DNA of 64,000 nt from positions 1,736,001 through 1,800,000 of the forward strand of contig OZ244993.1 of the NCBI GenBank assembly GCA_965223485.1, given 5' to 3'. A model generated the notes under the pieces. It was not told the DNA's origin, did no database searches, and saw only the letters and a program-made list of their open reading frames with translations. Below are positions 44,415 through 54,100 of this stretch, piece after piece. This DNA is from VXPQ01 sp965223485 (GTDB lineage Bacteria > Bacteroidota > Rhodothermia > Rhodothermales > VXPQ01). A program made the translations under genes and the position numbers. How positions within the stretch are numbered: position 1 is the stretch's first letter; each line of letters starts with the position of its first letter.

Positions 44415-44789
44415 TCAGGAAGATATATCAGGTACAATCCGAACGAGAAAAACGGCTTGCCTTCCGGCTCTTTGCACAAGGCTGTTCGCATTGAGCATCA
44501 GGTATGCGGGAGCATCCTTGTCGGCCGTGAACTCAACCGTGCGATCCGGATGACTTGCAACCAGCAGGGCGTAGAAATCGGCGGGGTTAAGCACCACAGG
44601 AGGCCCTTCGCCTGCGGGAGTGAGAAACGTTCCGTTACTCGATATGGCCACCTGAAGAGGCTGGAGCTGGGGCCTCCCGATTTCCGCCTCCCGACTCGAG
44701 GGCGGCTCTATCTCGAACGTAGGTACGGCGCTTATCGCCACGAGCGTAGCCAGCAGAATGAGTACGATGTCTACCAGAGATTCGTCCAT
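44415..44789 (-). CDS. ExbD/TolR-like protein 1
   Basis: 124 aa. A single N-terminal transmembrane helix with the functional Asp (MDESLVDIVLILLATLVAI, Asp7) matches ExbD/TolR, whose Asp carries protons through the ExbB/TolQ channel. The periplasmic domain is short and typical in length. It begins 7 bp after the TonB-like gene and ends 12 bp before the TPR lipoprotein. Two ExbD-like genes for one ExbB-like gene in the operon parallels AglQ and AglS with AglR in Myxococcus motility. Confidence 0.82.
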   Translation of the reverse strand: MDESLVDIVLILLATLVAISAVPTFEIEPPSSREAEIGRPQLQPLQVAISSNGTFLTPAGEGPPVVLNPADFYALLVASHPDRTVEFTADKDAPAYLMLNANSLVQRAGRQAVFLVRIVPDISS

Positions 44790-44796
44790 TTTTCAA

Positions 44797-45929
44797 TTAC
44801 ATGTTTTGTTGTTCCTGCCGCCACCAGGCAAGAAAAAATTTGAAAAAGTCCCTTGCCTCGGGACTTGTGGGAGAAAAATCCTCGCTCTCGACAAAGTCGA
44901 CGCGATCCAGATCATCCCGGTCAACGATTCCCTTCTGGAAATACTGAGCGCGCTGCTGAAATCCGGGGTCGACGAAGTAGTAGATGTCGCCTTCCTTGAT
45001 CAAGGCAATCCGAATTTCCCTGTTGGAAGGCGTGTACATGATCTGGATTTCGGAAGGCTTGGCCTCGATCGTGGTTCGAGCCCTGGCGCTGATTGCCGGA
45101 GGGGCAAAATAGAAGAGCGATCTGATCCCGGGATCCAGTTCGGCCTGATTCTTCAGGATCCATTGTAAAAGAGAATCCGACGGAACGGAAATATCTCCTT
45201 CACCAAGCATCAGGTTATCCATACGGGATCCCGAGCCGGACGAGGACTCCAGCGACGGCGCTCCCGCTCCCCCGGTAGCCCGAATGGTTTGCCGGCCAGA
45301 TCCCCCGGACCAGGAGAGTCCTTCCAGATCCCCCGCAGAGCGGCGGGAGCCGTCCGTTTCGCGCGAGGACGAAAAAGACTCCCCGATAAGATTGGACGCA
45401 AGGGACCGCGACGAACGGGAAGGATTACCGGCGTCATTCAGCAGATCCTGTGTCAGGTCCAATCCCGAATCAAAGGCGGATTGCTGGGAAGACGACTCGG
45501 AAAAAACTCCAGATCCTGATCCGCCAGCGAGACAACCTCCCGGTTGCTCTGCGACGCTGCCGGATCCCCGATAGACACATCTGAAAAGGAAAACGATTCG
45601 AACGCATCGGCCATCAGCACCTCAACGTCTTCCGTCAGCAGTTCGTTGGCCGGCGCTTCCAGGTCAAAAAATGTTTCCAAAGCAGAAGCCTCTTCGCCCG
45701 TTTCAGAAGGGGCTGCTTCGTCCGCAGCAGGCGCTATTTCTATTTCTTCGAAAGCCGACAAGTCCAGACTCTCCAGCATGAGTGTCTCTATCGTCGTCTC
45801 GGCGAATTCCCGTCCGGGCATGGGTATCACGGTAAACGCCAGGCTAAAAAGCACAGACATGCCAAGAAACAGAAACCACGAGACGCGGCGGCTTTTTCTT
45901 TCTTCCTTTTCAGACCAGGACAATTGCAT
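44797..45929 (-). CDS. TonB-like periplasmic protein (frame disrupted at an A6/T6 run, 45501-45506)
   Basis: An ORF of 158 codons (45929-45453) and one of 221 (45462-44797) overlap. Adding one T to the T6 run in the mRNA sense gives one 377-aa protein across ...DQDLEFF-SESSSQQSAF... The N-terminus has a basic cluster and one membrane helix (RRVSWFLFLGMSVLFSLAFTVI). A long acidic and Ser-rich linker follows, then a folded C-terminal domain (TTIEAKPSEIQIMYTPSNREIRIALIKEGDIYYFVDP). This N-in, single-helix, extended layout is that of TonB-type transducers, but no clear TonB C-terminal motif is seen. Confidence 0.65.
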
Positions 45930-45943
45930 GGAACGATGAAAAT

Positions 45944-46327
45944 TTAATTATTGACAGTGCATTGCCAGCTTCGTCGAGTGCAAAGATCAAGCATGGATAC
46001 CAGTTGCTGAACGGTAGCTTCGCCTTGCGGGGAAAGCACGAAAACGGTTTTCCCGTCCTGCCTGTATGCCTGCTCCAGGCATCCCGCGAGATGTGCAAGC
46101 GTTTCGGGCACACAGGCCTGTTCTCTTTGGGGCAGCCGCAGCACCATAAAATGCATACGGTCGTCAAACTGGACCTCATACAAAGGCACAGGGTCACTTT
46201 CCTCCTGTGATTCGTTCGGAAGCGGCACCTCCGCTTCGGGAGTCGTCTCGGTCAGCATCAGGAACCCCACGAGGAGAATGAACCCGAGATCAATGAAAAG
46301 GAGAATGTCGGAACGGTCTTTTTCCAT
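45944..46327 (-). CDS. ExbD/TolR-like protein 2
   Basis: 127 aa from the ATG at 46327. The N-terminal helix DILLFIDLGFILLVGFLML carries an acidic residue at position 13, the ExbD/TolR hallmark. The C-terminal part TVFVLSPQGEATVQQLVSMLDLC matches the usual DGxVxYxxVVxVLD ending of the family, stronger than in ExbD-like 1. It lies 10 bp after the upstream gene's stop and 14 bp before the TonB-like start. Confidence 0.82.
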   Translation of the reverse strand: MEKDRSDILLFIDLGFILLVGFLMLTETTPEAEVPLPNESQEESDPVPLYEVQFDDRMHFMVLRLPQREQACVPETLAHLAGCLEQAYRQDGKTVFVLSPQGEATVQQLVSMLDLCTRRSWQCTVNN

Positions 46328-46337
46328 GATGCAGTTA

Positions 46338-47079
46338 TTATTGACAGGAACGGGAAGCGATGCTTCCACCTCTCGTCATACTCTCGACGACGACACAGCC
46401 CTCGCTGTCGATGTATGAGCGAACCTCCGGTTGTTTGTGCACCATGATCACCAGCGGATCCCCTTCCCGCATGTCCGGCTGGATGCACTGAGTAGCCTGG
46501 GGCGCAAAGGTCCAAAGGTCCTCGTCGTAGTTCCAGAACGTAATGTGGACATCCTCTCCCCGCTGAAGAAGATGGATTTCCATAGGGCCCTCAGGGTAGT
46601 AGTGCAGGAGGGACCCTAACACAGCACCCGCCAGGGCCTTTTTGGCGTCCTCCTCTACCTCAGCTTCGCCAGCCAGCAAGGGGGCTCCTGCTGCGCACGG
46701 TGTTGATTCGATAGTCCGTTTCCAGATTCAACGAGACCAGCGTATTGAGCATAGCCTCCGGAAAGTACTGGCTCAGCGAAAAGTGTTCTTCGCTGGGATA
46801 GAGCACAAGAATATCGTTCGAGCCGAACCCGTCCTCCGTGACATCCAGAAAGACCGCATGGGTATAATCGGGATCGTTCGGAAAGATGAATTGGTCTTCC
46901 AGAAAACGATCTATGAAATCCAGGTCATATACTTCGGCGGCAGGGAGGACGCGCTGGTTCACCTTTGCTTCCTGTCCAAGGGTATCCCAAAAAGGCACAA
47001 GCAACAGGCCTGAAAGAATAAGAATCCGCCCTGCGATTCCAGACAGAATGACAAAAAATGTTTTGAATAAATCGGGCAT
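46338..47079 (-). CDS. Membrane-anchored periplasmic protein (frame disrupted at 46668-46675)
   Basis: Two ORFs (47079-46660 and 46679-46338) form one 245-aa protein if one copy of a GCCA/TGGC tandem duplication is removed. The N-terminal helix FKTFFVILSGIAGRILILSGLLLVPF is a membrane anchor. The body (LEDQFIFPNDPDYTHAVFLDVTEDGFGSNDILVLYPSEEHF) and the C-terminal region (LAGAVLGSLLHYYPEGPMEIHLLQRGEDVHITFWNYDED) are not recognised. The start is taken at the ATG at 47079. First gene of the operon, upstream of ExbD-like 2. Confidence 0.6.
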
Positions 47080-47194
47080 GTTTTTAAGCGCATTGTGATG
47101 GTGAACACATGTCGTTCCCAATAGAGATTTGCTTTCAGCAACGTGCGTTATGGGCTGTATGATTGTCAAAGGGCCAGCGGACGCGCATTTCCCT

Positions 47195-47277
47195 GGTGCA
47201 TGCAGCGTAAACCGCTCAAGGAGGCGGCCAAGGATCTGGCGCGGCACATCTTCGCCTCGATGTTGGCGCGCAAACAT
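47195..47277. repeat. Degenerate dispersed repeat, copy 2 (core at 47260-47277)
   Basis: ATGTT-GGCGCGC-AAACAT core with about 65 bp upstream (GCTCAAGGAGGCGGCCAAGG region) shared with the 39.7- and 59.5-kb copies. It lies between the giant-protein gene and the motor-usher operon, where the operon promoter would be expected. Confidence 0.65.
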
Positions 47278-47379
47278 TGGGAGTGTTTCCGATCCCCGTA
47301 AGGGGTATGCGATGCTTGTTCGCCAAACCAGAACCACCCACCTTATTTTATCGTCAATACGGTACGGCATAGGCGACTT

Positions 47380-50300
47380 TCACGGTTTCTGGACAAGCGT
47401 TGCCGGAACGCTTGTGCGGTCCTTGTTCCCTGCATCGCCTATGTCCCTGAGCGGCGCATTCCAGTCAACCGACGCAGGCTCAGGCACCCGGCCAGGCCGC
47501 CGAGGAGCAAAACGCAAAAACACGGTCCCTTCCTCAGGCATGCGGTCCAGAGGCACGCGCACCCGGCTGCGCGTGTACACCAGCGTCTCCCGGCGGCCCA
47601 GCTCGCGGCCCTGCCCGTCGTACGCCACCACCTCGCCCGCAAAAGGACGATCCTGCGTCTCCAGCAAAAACGTCGCGGACATCGGACCCGCATACGACAC
47701 CGACAACAGCCGAGCGCGTAACTGAGACGCCCCTTCCCCAGGTACGTACACCCCCGGAACGCGCATCGTTACGCGGGCCGTCTTCTCTCCCGTAACCTCC
47801 TCAGGCATCTGATCCGTACGAACGTACTGACGAGGCTCGGACACTACGTCGAAAAACGCCGCGTAGCCCTGCTCCGACATCGACGCAAGAGTTCCTTCCT
47901 GCACCCCGTACCGGACCAGACCCTTCTCGCCGGGCATCAAGACCAACACGCCCGGATGGATGTCCACCACCTCCGACAAATCGCCCAGGCGTGAGTCCGA
48001 TGCATCCTCAGCTACCACCTCCCGGCCGTCCTCCGTCGCCTCCGTATAGCCAAAACGGGCCGACACCGAAATCTCCAGCGGAATGAGCGACGGATTCGAC
48101 AGCTCGAACACGCCGTGCGGCTTGCTTTCCGTCAAAAACGCAACATGAGGATAGATGCTCAAGTTCTGCTCCTCGGTCAAACCCGCAGACAGCTCCCTCG
48201 ACGTGCCGAAACGTACGCCCCTCGGACCGATCGTGATGATTTGCTGTGCAGGAACGACCGTCACGTCCACCTCCACGGAATGCGCCTCCTCGCTCTCGCC
48301 CGAACGAAGAATGAGGTCCATACTCCCCGCATACCGCCCCGAGGCTGCGTCCGTAAGGTCCAGCTCGCCTCCGAAGCGAAGAAGACGACAGGCGTCCTCC
48401 GACAGCGTCACCTCCGTATACAGACCCCCTACCGCCTGAGACGAAAGCTGCTCGCACGACTCCGAAAGGGACCAGACCGGCGTAAGAACGAGCAAAGACT
48501 CCTCGATAGCATCCGCACGTTTGAGAACGACCGGAGACGCCAGCTCGATGGACAAGACCATCTCCCCGTTCTCATCGAGCGCTTCGCCGCCCCCCGGCGC
48601 AAGCGTCATGCGGCCCCCATGGTACGGACCCGACACGTATGTCGATATGCCATCGGTCATCGGATCGAGCGACACCTCCGTATCCGCCGATTGCACCCCG
48701 AAACGCAAGGATGAGGCGCTTACCGTTACGCCAAGCGCAGACGGCCCCGGCAACTCCGATGAAGACCCTGCTACGGGAGGAGAAGTGGGTTCTTCCGCAG
48801 GCGCCACCTCTATGAAAAACGCAATCTGCGCCGTATCGCCATTGGCGTCGGAGGCCTGCCAGGCGTACTCCCTCCGGGGACGCACCTCCGAAGGAGTACC
48901 GGAGATCGTTCGCGCCTGATCGTCAAACGCAAGCCCCGGAGGCAATGCCGGCGAAAGCGTATAGGCATACGGGGGAAAACCGCCTTTGGCGTCCGGAAGC
49001 GCAATATCCTCAATGGTCTCGTCTACCGTAAAGATATAGACCCGATCGGCTATCGAATCGTCCACGAATGCAAGCGGCGCAGGGTGCATCACCGTCACGC
49101 TTACCCCGGCGCTGGCGTCTTTCGCATTCGCGGCGCTCGCCGTCAACAGGTACTCGTACGTAGTGGTCTCGGGCAAATCGTCCGGGACAAGAAACGTCGG
49201 CGTGGCAACATCCGTTGCGCTCAAGAGCGACGTATCCTGCGTGTCGCCGCGGGCCGTCCAGACGTACGTGTACCGGGGACTGTCCTCAGGAGCGCCCGAC
49301 GCCGAGCAGTCCAGAGCAAAATCCTCCGAACCCTCGTATAACGAATAGGGACCCGCGCATGCCACCGCAAGCACAGGCTTGTCGAGCACCGTCACCGTCA
49401 CCTGTGCCGAAGCGTCCTCCGCATTCTCCGCACTGGCCGTCAAAAGGTACTCGTACGTCTCGTCGCCATCCACCTCGTCCGGCACGTAAAACGTGGGGGA
49501 CTCTATGTCCGCAGCGCTCAAGAGCGACGTGTCCTGCGTATCGCCGCGGGCCGTCCAGACATACGTGTACCGGGGACTGTCTCCCGGAGCGCCCGACGCC
49601 GAGCAGTCGAACGTGATATCTTCGGACCCCTCGTACACCGAACCGGGATCCGCGCACGCGAGCAAAATATCAGGCTTGTTCAGCACCGTAACCGTTACCT
49701 CGGCCTCCGCATCTTCCGCATTCTCCGCCGAAACGGTCAATAGGTACTCGTACGTCTCGTCGCCATCCACCTCGTCCGGTACGTAGAACGTCGGGGAATC
49801 AATGTCCATCGCGCTCAGCAGGTCCGTGTTCGCCGTCGTGCCCCGTGCCGTCCAGACGTATGTATAGTCAGAACCCGATTGGGCCCCCGAAGCCGAGCAG
49901 TCGAAGGCAAAATCCTCTGAGCCTTCATAGACCAAAGGCGGATCCGCACACGCCACTGCAAGCGCATCCTTGTTCAAAACTGTTACCGTCACCTCTGCCG
50001 AAGCGTCTTCCGCGTTTTCCGCACTGGCCGTCAGCAGATATTCGTATGTCGTCGCCCGGTCCAATGCATCCGGCACGTCGAATGTCGGGGTGGGACCGTC
50101 CGTGCCCGCTATAAGCAGCGCCGTGTCCGGCGTGTCGCCCCGCGCCGTCCAGGCGTATTCGTAGTCGGAGCCCGCCGGGGCCCCCGAAGCCGAGCAGTCG
50201 AAGGCAAAATCCTCCGAGCCTTCATAGACCAAAGGCGGATCCGCACACGCCACTGCAAGCGCATCCTTGTTCAAAACTGTTACCGTCACCTCTGCCGAAG

Positions 50301-51183
50301 CGTCTTCCGCATTCTCCGCCGAAACGGTCAATAGGTACTCGTACGTCTCGTCGCCATCCACCTCGTCCGGTACGTAGAACGTCGGGGAATCAATGTCCAT
50401 CGCGCTCAGCAGGTCCGTGTTCGCCGTTGTGCCCCGCGCCGTCCAGGCGTATTCGTAGTCGGAGCCCGCCGGGGCGCCCGAAGCCGAGCAGTCGAAGGCA
50501 AAATCCTCCGAGCCTTCATAGACCAAAGGCGGATCCGCACACGCCACTGCAAGCGCATCCTTGTTCAAAACTGTTACCGTCACCTCTGCCGAAGCGTCTT
50601 CCGCATTCTCCGCCGAAACGGTCAATAGGTACTCGTACGTCTCGTCGCCATCCACCTCGTCCGGTACGTAGAACGTCGGGGAATCAATGTCCATCGCGCT
50701 CAGCAGGTCCGTGTTCGCCGTTGTGCCCCGTGCCGTCCAGACGTATGTATAGTCAGAACCCGATTGGGCCCCCGAAGCCGTGCAGTCCAGCGCAAAGTCC
50801 GCCGAGCCTTCGTAAACCAAAGGCGGATCCGCACACGCCACTGCAAGCGCATCCTTGTTCAAAACTGTTACCGTCACCTCTGCCGAAGCGTCTTCCGCGT
50901 TTTCCGCACTGGCCGTCAGCAGATATTCGTATGTCGTCGCCCGGTCCAATGCATCCGGCACGTCGAATGTCGGGGTGGGACCGTCCGTGCCCGCTATAAG
51001 CAGCGCCGTGTCCGGCGTGTCGCCCCGCGCCGTCCAGACGTATGTATAGTCAGAACCCGATTGCGCCCCCGAAGCCGAGCAGTCGAAGGCAAAATCCTCC
51101 GAGCCTTCATAGACCAAAGGCGGATCCGCACACGCCACTGCAAGCGCATCCTTGTTCAAAACTGTTACCGTCACCTCTGCCAA
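47380..51183 (-). CDS. Giant Ig-repeat surface protein, 3' part: Ig repeats, He_PIG, DUF4402-like, PapD-chaperone-like tail
   Basis: The frame carries the last seven Ig-like repeats (each ~98 aa, with VYEGSEDFAFDCSASGA and YEYLLTASAENAEDASAEVTVTVLNK). A putative-Ig (He_PIG) domain follows (FPPYAYTLSPALPPGLAFDD). About 170 residues resemble DUF4402 (LRFGVQSADTEVSLDP...LRFGGELDLTDAASGRYAGSMDLIL). About 250 residues resemble a periplasmic pilus chaperone (FELSNPSLIPLEISVSARF, VVDIHPGVLVLMPGEKGLVRYGV). The 5' end joins the next ORF through a 1-bp deletion at 51181, so the apparent start (TTG) is not real. Identical in plan to the C-terminus at 62.5 kb. Confidence 0.85.
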   Translation of the reverse strand: MAEVTVTVLNKDALAVACADPPLVYEGSEDFAFDCSASGAQSGSDYTYVWTARGDTPDTALLIAGTDGPTPTFDVPDALDRATTYEYLLTASAENAEDASAEVTVTVLNKDALAVACADPPLVYEGSADFALDCTASGAQSGSDYTYVWTARGTTANTDLLSAMDIDSPTFYVPDEVDGDETYEYLLTVSAENAEDASAEVTVTVLNKDALAVACADPPLVYEGSEDFAFDCSASGAPAGSDYEYAWTARGTTANTDLLSAMDIDSPTFYVPDEVDGDETYEYLLTVSAENAEDASAEVTVTVLNKDALAVACADPPLVYEGSEDFAFDCSASGAPAGSDYEYAWTARGDTPDTALLIAGTDGPTPTFDVPDALDRATTYEYLLTASAENAEDASAEVTVTVLNKDALAVACADPPLVYEGSEDFAFDCSASGAQSGSDYTYVWTARGTTANTDLLSAMDIDSPTFYVPDEVDGDETYEYLLTVSAENAEDAEAEVTVTVLNKPDILLACADPGSVYEGSEDITFDCSASGAPGDSPRYTYVWTARGDTQDTSLLSAADIESPTFYVPDEVDGDETYEYLLTASAENAEDASAQVTVTVLDKPVLAVACAGPYSLYEGSEDFALDCSASGAPEDSPRYTYVWTARGDTQDTSLLSATDVATPTFLVPDDLPETTTYEYLLTASAANAKDASAGVSVTVMHPAPLAFVDDSIADRVYIFTVDETIEDIALPDAKGGFPPYAYTLSPALPPGLAFDDQARTISGTPSEVRPRREYAWQASDANGDTAQIAFFIEVAPAEEPTSPPVAGSSSELPGPSALGVTVSASSLRFGVQSADTEVSLDPMTDGISTYVSGPYHGGRMTLAPGGGEALDENGEMVLSIELASPVVLKRADAIEESLLVLTPVWSLSESCEQLSSQAVGGLYTEVTLSEDACRLLRFGGELDLTDAASGRYAGSMDLILRSGESEEAHSVEVDVTVVPAQQIITIGPRGVRFGTSRELSAGLTEEQNLSIYPHVAFLTESKPHGVFELSNPSLIPLEISVSARFGYTEATEDGREVVAEDASDSRLGDLSEVVDIHPGVLVLMPGEKGLVRYGVQEGTLASMSEQGYAAFFDVVSEPRQYVRTDQMPEEVTGEKTARVTMRVPGVYVPGEGASQLRARLLSVSYAGPMSATFLLETQDRPFAGEVVAYDGQGRELGRRETLVYTRSRVRVPLDRMPEEGTVFLRFAPRRPGRVPEPASVDWNAPLRDIGDAGNKDRTSVPATLVQKP

Positions 51184-54100
51184 GCGTCTTCCGCGTTTTC
51201 CGCCGAGACCGTCAGCAGATATTCGTATGTCGTCGCCCGGTCCAATGCATCCGGCACGTCGAATGTCGGGGTGGGACCGTCCGTGCCCGCTATAAGCAGC
51301 GCCGTGTCCGGCGTGTCGCCCCGCGCCGTCCAGGCGTATTCGTAGTCGGAGCCCGCCGGGGCGCCCGAAGCCGAGCAGTCCAGGGAGAAGTCCTCAGAGC
51401 CTTCATACACCGGAGGCGGATCCGCGCATACCGCGTACAGCGCACCTTGCTTAAGCACCGTCACCGTTACCTCTGCCGAACCGTCTTCCGCATTCTCCGC
51501 CGAAACGGTCAATAGGTACTCGTGCAAGGTGGTCTCATCCACCTCGTCCGGTACGTAGAACGTCGGGGAAGAAATATCCATCGCGCTTAGCAGGTCCGTG
51601 TTCGCCGTCGTGCCCCGTGCCGTCCAGACGTATGCGTATTCGGAACCCGCCGGAGCGCCCGAAGCCGTGCAGTCCAGGTCGAAGGGAGCCGAGCCTTCAT
51701 ACACCGGAGGCGGATCCGTGCATACCGCGTGCAACGCTCCCGCATTCAACACCGTCACCGTTACCGCTGCCGAACCGGACTCCGCATTCTCCGCGCTGGC
51801 CGTAAGCAGGTACTCGTACGCCGTCGTCCCGTCCACCTCGTCCGGCACGTAGAACGTCGGAGAAGCGATGTCCGCAGCGCTAAGAAGCGCCGTGTCCGGC
51901 GTATCGCCTCGCGCCGACCAGACGTACGAGTAGACGGGATTGGCGCCCGGAGCCCCCGACGCCGCACAGTTCAGGTCGAAGGGAGCCGATCCCTCGTACG
52001 CCAAAGGAGGGGACGCGCACGCCACGCTCAGCGCACCCTTGTCGAGCACCGTCACCGTAACGTCCGCCGTAGCGTCCTCCGCATTCGCCGCCGAGACGGT
52101 CAGCGTGTATTCGTACGTCTCGTTGCCGTTCACCGAAGAAGGAACGGAGAATGTCGGCATGGGACCGCTTGTACCCGTCAATAGCGACAGGTCCGGCGTA
52201 TCGCCGCGCGCCGACCAGACGTACGAGTAGACGGGGTTGGCGCCCGGAGCCCCCGACGCCGAACAGTCCAGGTCGAAGGGAGCCGATCCCTCGTAGACCA
52301 AAGGAGGAGGCGCACACGCCACGCTCAGCGCACCCTTGTCGAGCACCGTCACCGTAACGTCCGCCGTAGCGTCCTCCGCATTCGCCGCCGAGACGGTCAG
52401 CGTGTATTCGTACGTCTCGTTGCCGTTCACCGAAGAAGGAACGGAGAATGTCGGCATGGGACCGCTTGTACCCGTCAATAGCGACAGGTCCGGCGTATCG
52501 CCTCGCGCCGACCAGACGTACGAGTAGACGGGATTGGCGCCCGGAGCCCCCGACGCCGCACAGTTCAGGTCGAAGGGAGCCGATCCCTCGTAGACCAAAG
52601 GAGGGGACGCGCACGCCACGCTCAGCGCACCCTTGTCGAGCACCGTCACCGTAACGTCCGCCGTAGCGTCCTCCGCATTCGCCGCCGAGACCGTCAGCGT
52701 GTATTCGTACGTCTCGTTGCCGTTCACCGACAAAGGAACGGAGAATGTCGGCGCGGGACTGCTTGTACCCGTCAATAGCGACAGGTCCGGCGTATCGCCC
52801 CGCGCCGACCAGACGTACGAGTAGACGGGATTGGCGCCCGGAGCCCCCGACGCCGCACAGTTCAGAGCGAAGGGAGCCGATCCCTCGTAGACCAAAGGAG
52901 GAGGCGCACACGCCACGCTCAGCGCACCCTTGTCGAGCACCGTCACCGTAACGTCCGCCGTAGCGTCATCCGCATTCTGAGCCGAGACGGTCAGCGTGTA
53001 TTCGTACGTCTCGTTGCCGTTCACCGAAGAAGGAACGGAGAATGTCGGCGCGGGACTGCTTGTACCCGTCAATAGCGACAGGTCCGGCGTATCGCCGCGC
53101 GCCGACCAGACGTACGAGTAGACGGGATTGGCGCCCGGAGCCCCCGACGCCGCACAGTTCAGGTCGAAGGGAGCCGATCCCTCGTAGACCAAAGGAGGGG
53201 ACGCGCACGCCACGCTCAGCGCACCCTTGTCGAGCACCGTCACCGTAACGTCCGCCGTAGCGTCCTCCGCATTCGCCGCCGAGACCGTCAGCGTGTATTC
53301 GTACGTCTCGTGGCTGTTCACCGACAAAGGAACGGAGAATGTCGGCGCGGGACCGCTTGTACCCGTCAATAGCGACAGGTCCGACGCATCGCCTCGCGCC
53401 GACCAGACGTACGAGTAGACCGAACCCACGGGAGCCCCCGAAGCCACGCAATCCAGATCGAAGGCCGCCGAACCCTCGTAGACCGAACCCGGGTCCGCAC
53501 ACACCACGCTCAGCGCGCGCTTGTCGAGCACCGTCACCGTAACGTCCGCCGTAGCGTCATCCGCATTCTGAGCCGAGACCGTCAGCCTGTATTCGTACGT
53601 CTCGTCTGCGTCTACATTGGAAGGCACGGAGAACGTCGGAGCCGGACTGTTCGTGTCCGTCAACAGGGAAGTATCCGTGGTGCTCCCCCGAGGAGTCCAC
53701 GCGTACGCATAGACCGAACCCACGGGAGCCCCCGACGCCGAACAGTCCAGAGCGAAGGAAGCCGATCCCTCGTACGCCTCCGGAAAAAGGTCTACGCACA
53801 CCACGCTCAACGCCTTCTTGTTCAGCACCGTCACCGTAACGTCCGCCGTAGCGTCATCCGCATTCTGAGCCGAGACCGTCAGCCTGTATTCGTACGTCTC
53901 GTCCGCGTCTACATTGGAAGGCACGGAGAACGTCGGAGCGGCGCTGCTCGTACCCGTCAATAGCAACAGGTCCGACGCATCGCCGCGCGCCGACCAGACG
54001 TACGAGTAGACTGAACCCACGGGAACCCCCGACGCCGAACAGTTCAGAGCGAAGGAAGCCGATCCCTCGTACGCCTCCGGAAAAAGGTCTACGCACACCA

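Noticed and set aside
45453..45515. Programmed -1 ribosomal frameshift at the T6 run
   Set aside because: The zero-frame context GAG TTT TTT CCG does not form a good X XXY YYZ slippery heptamer, so polymerase slippage or an indel is more likely.
47129..47725. 198-codon plus-strand ORF
   Set aside because: Mostly antisense to the giant protein C-terminus; a similar shadow exists at 62505-62957 for the paralogue.
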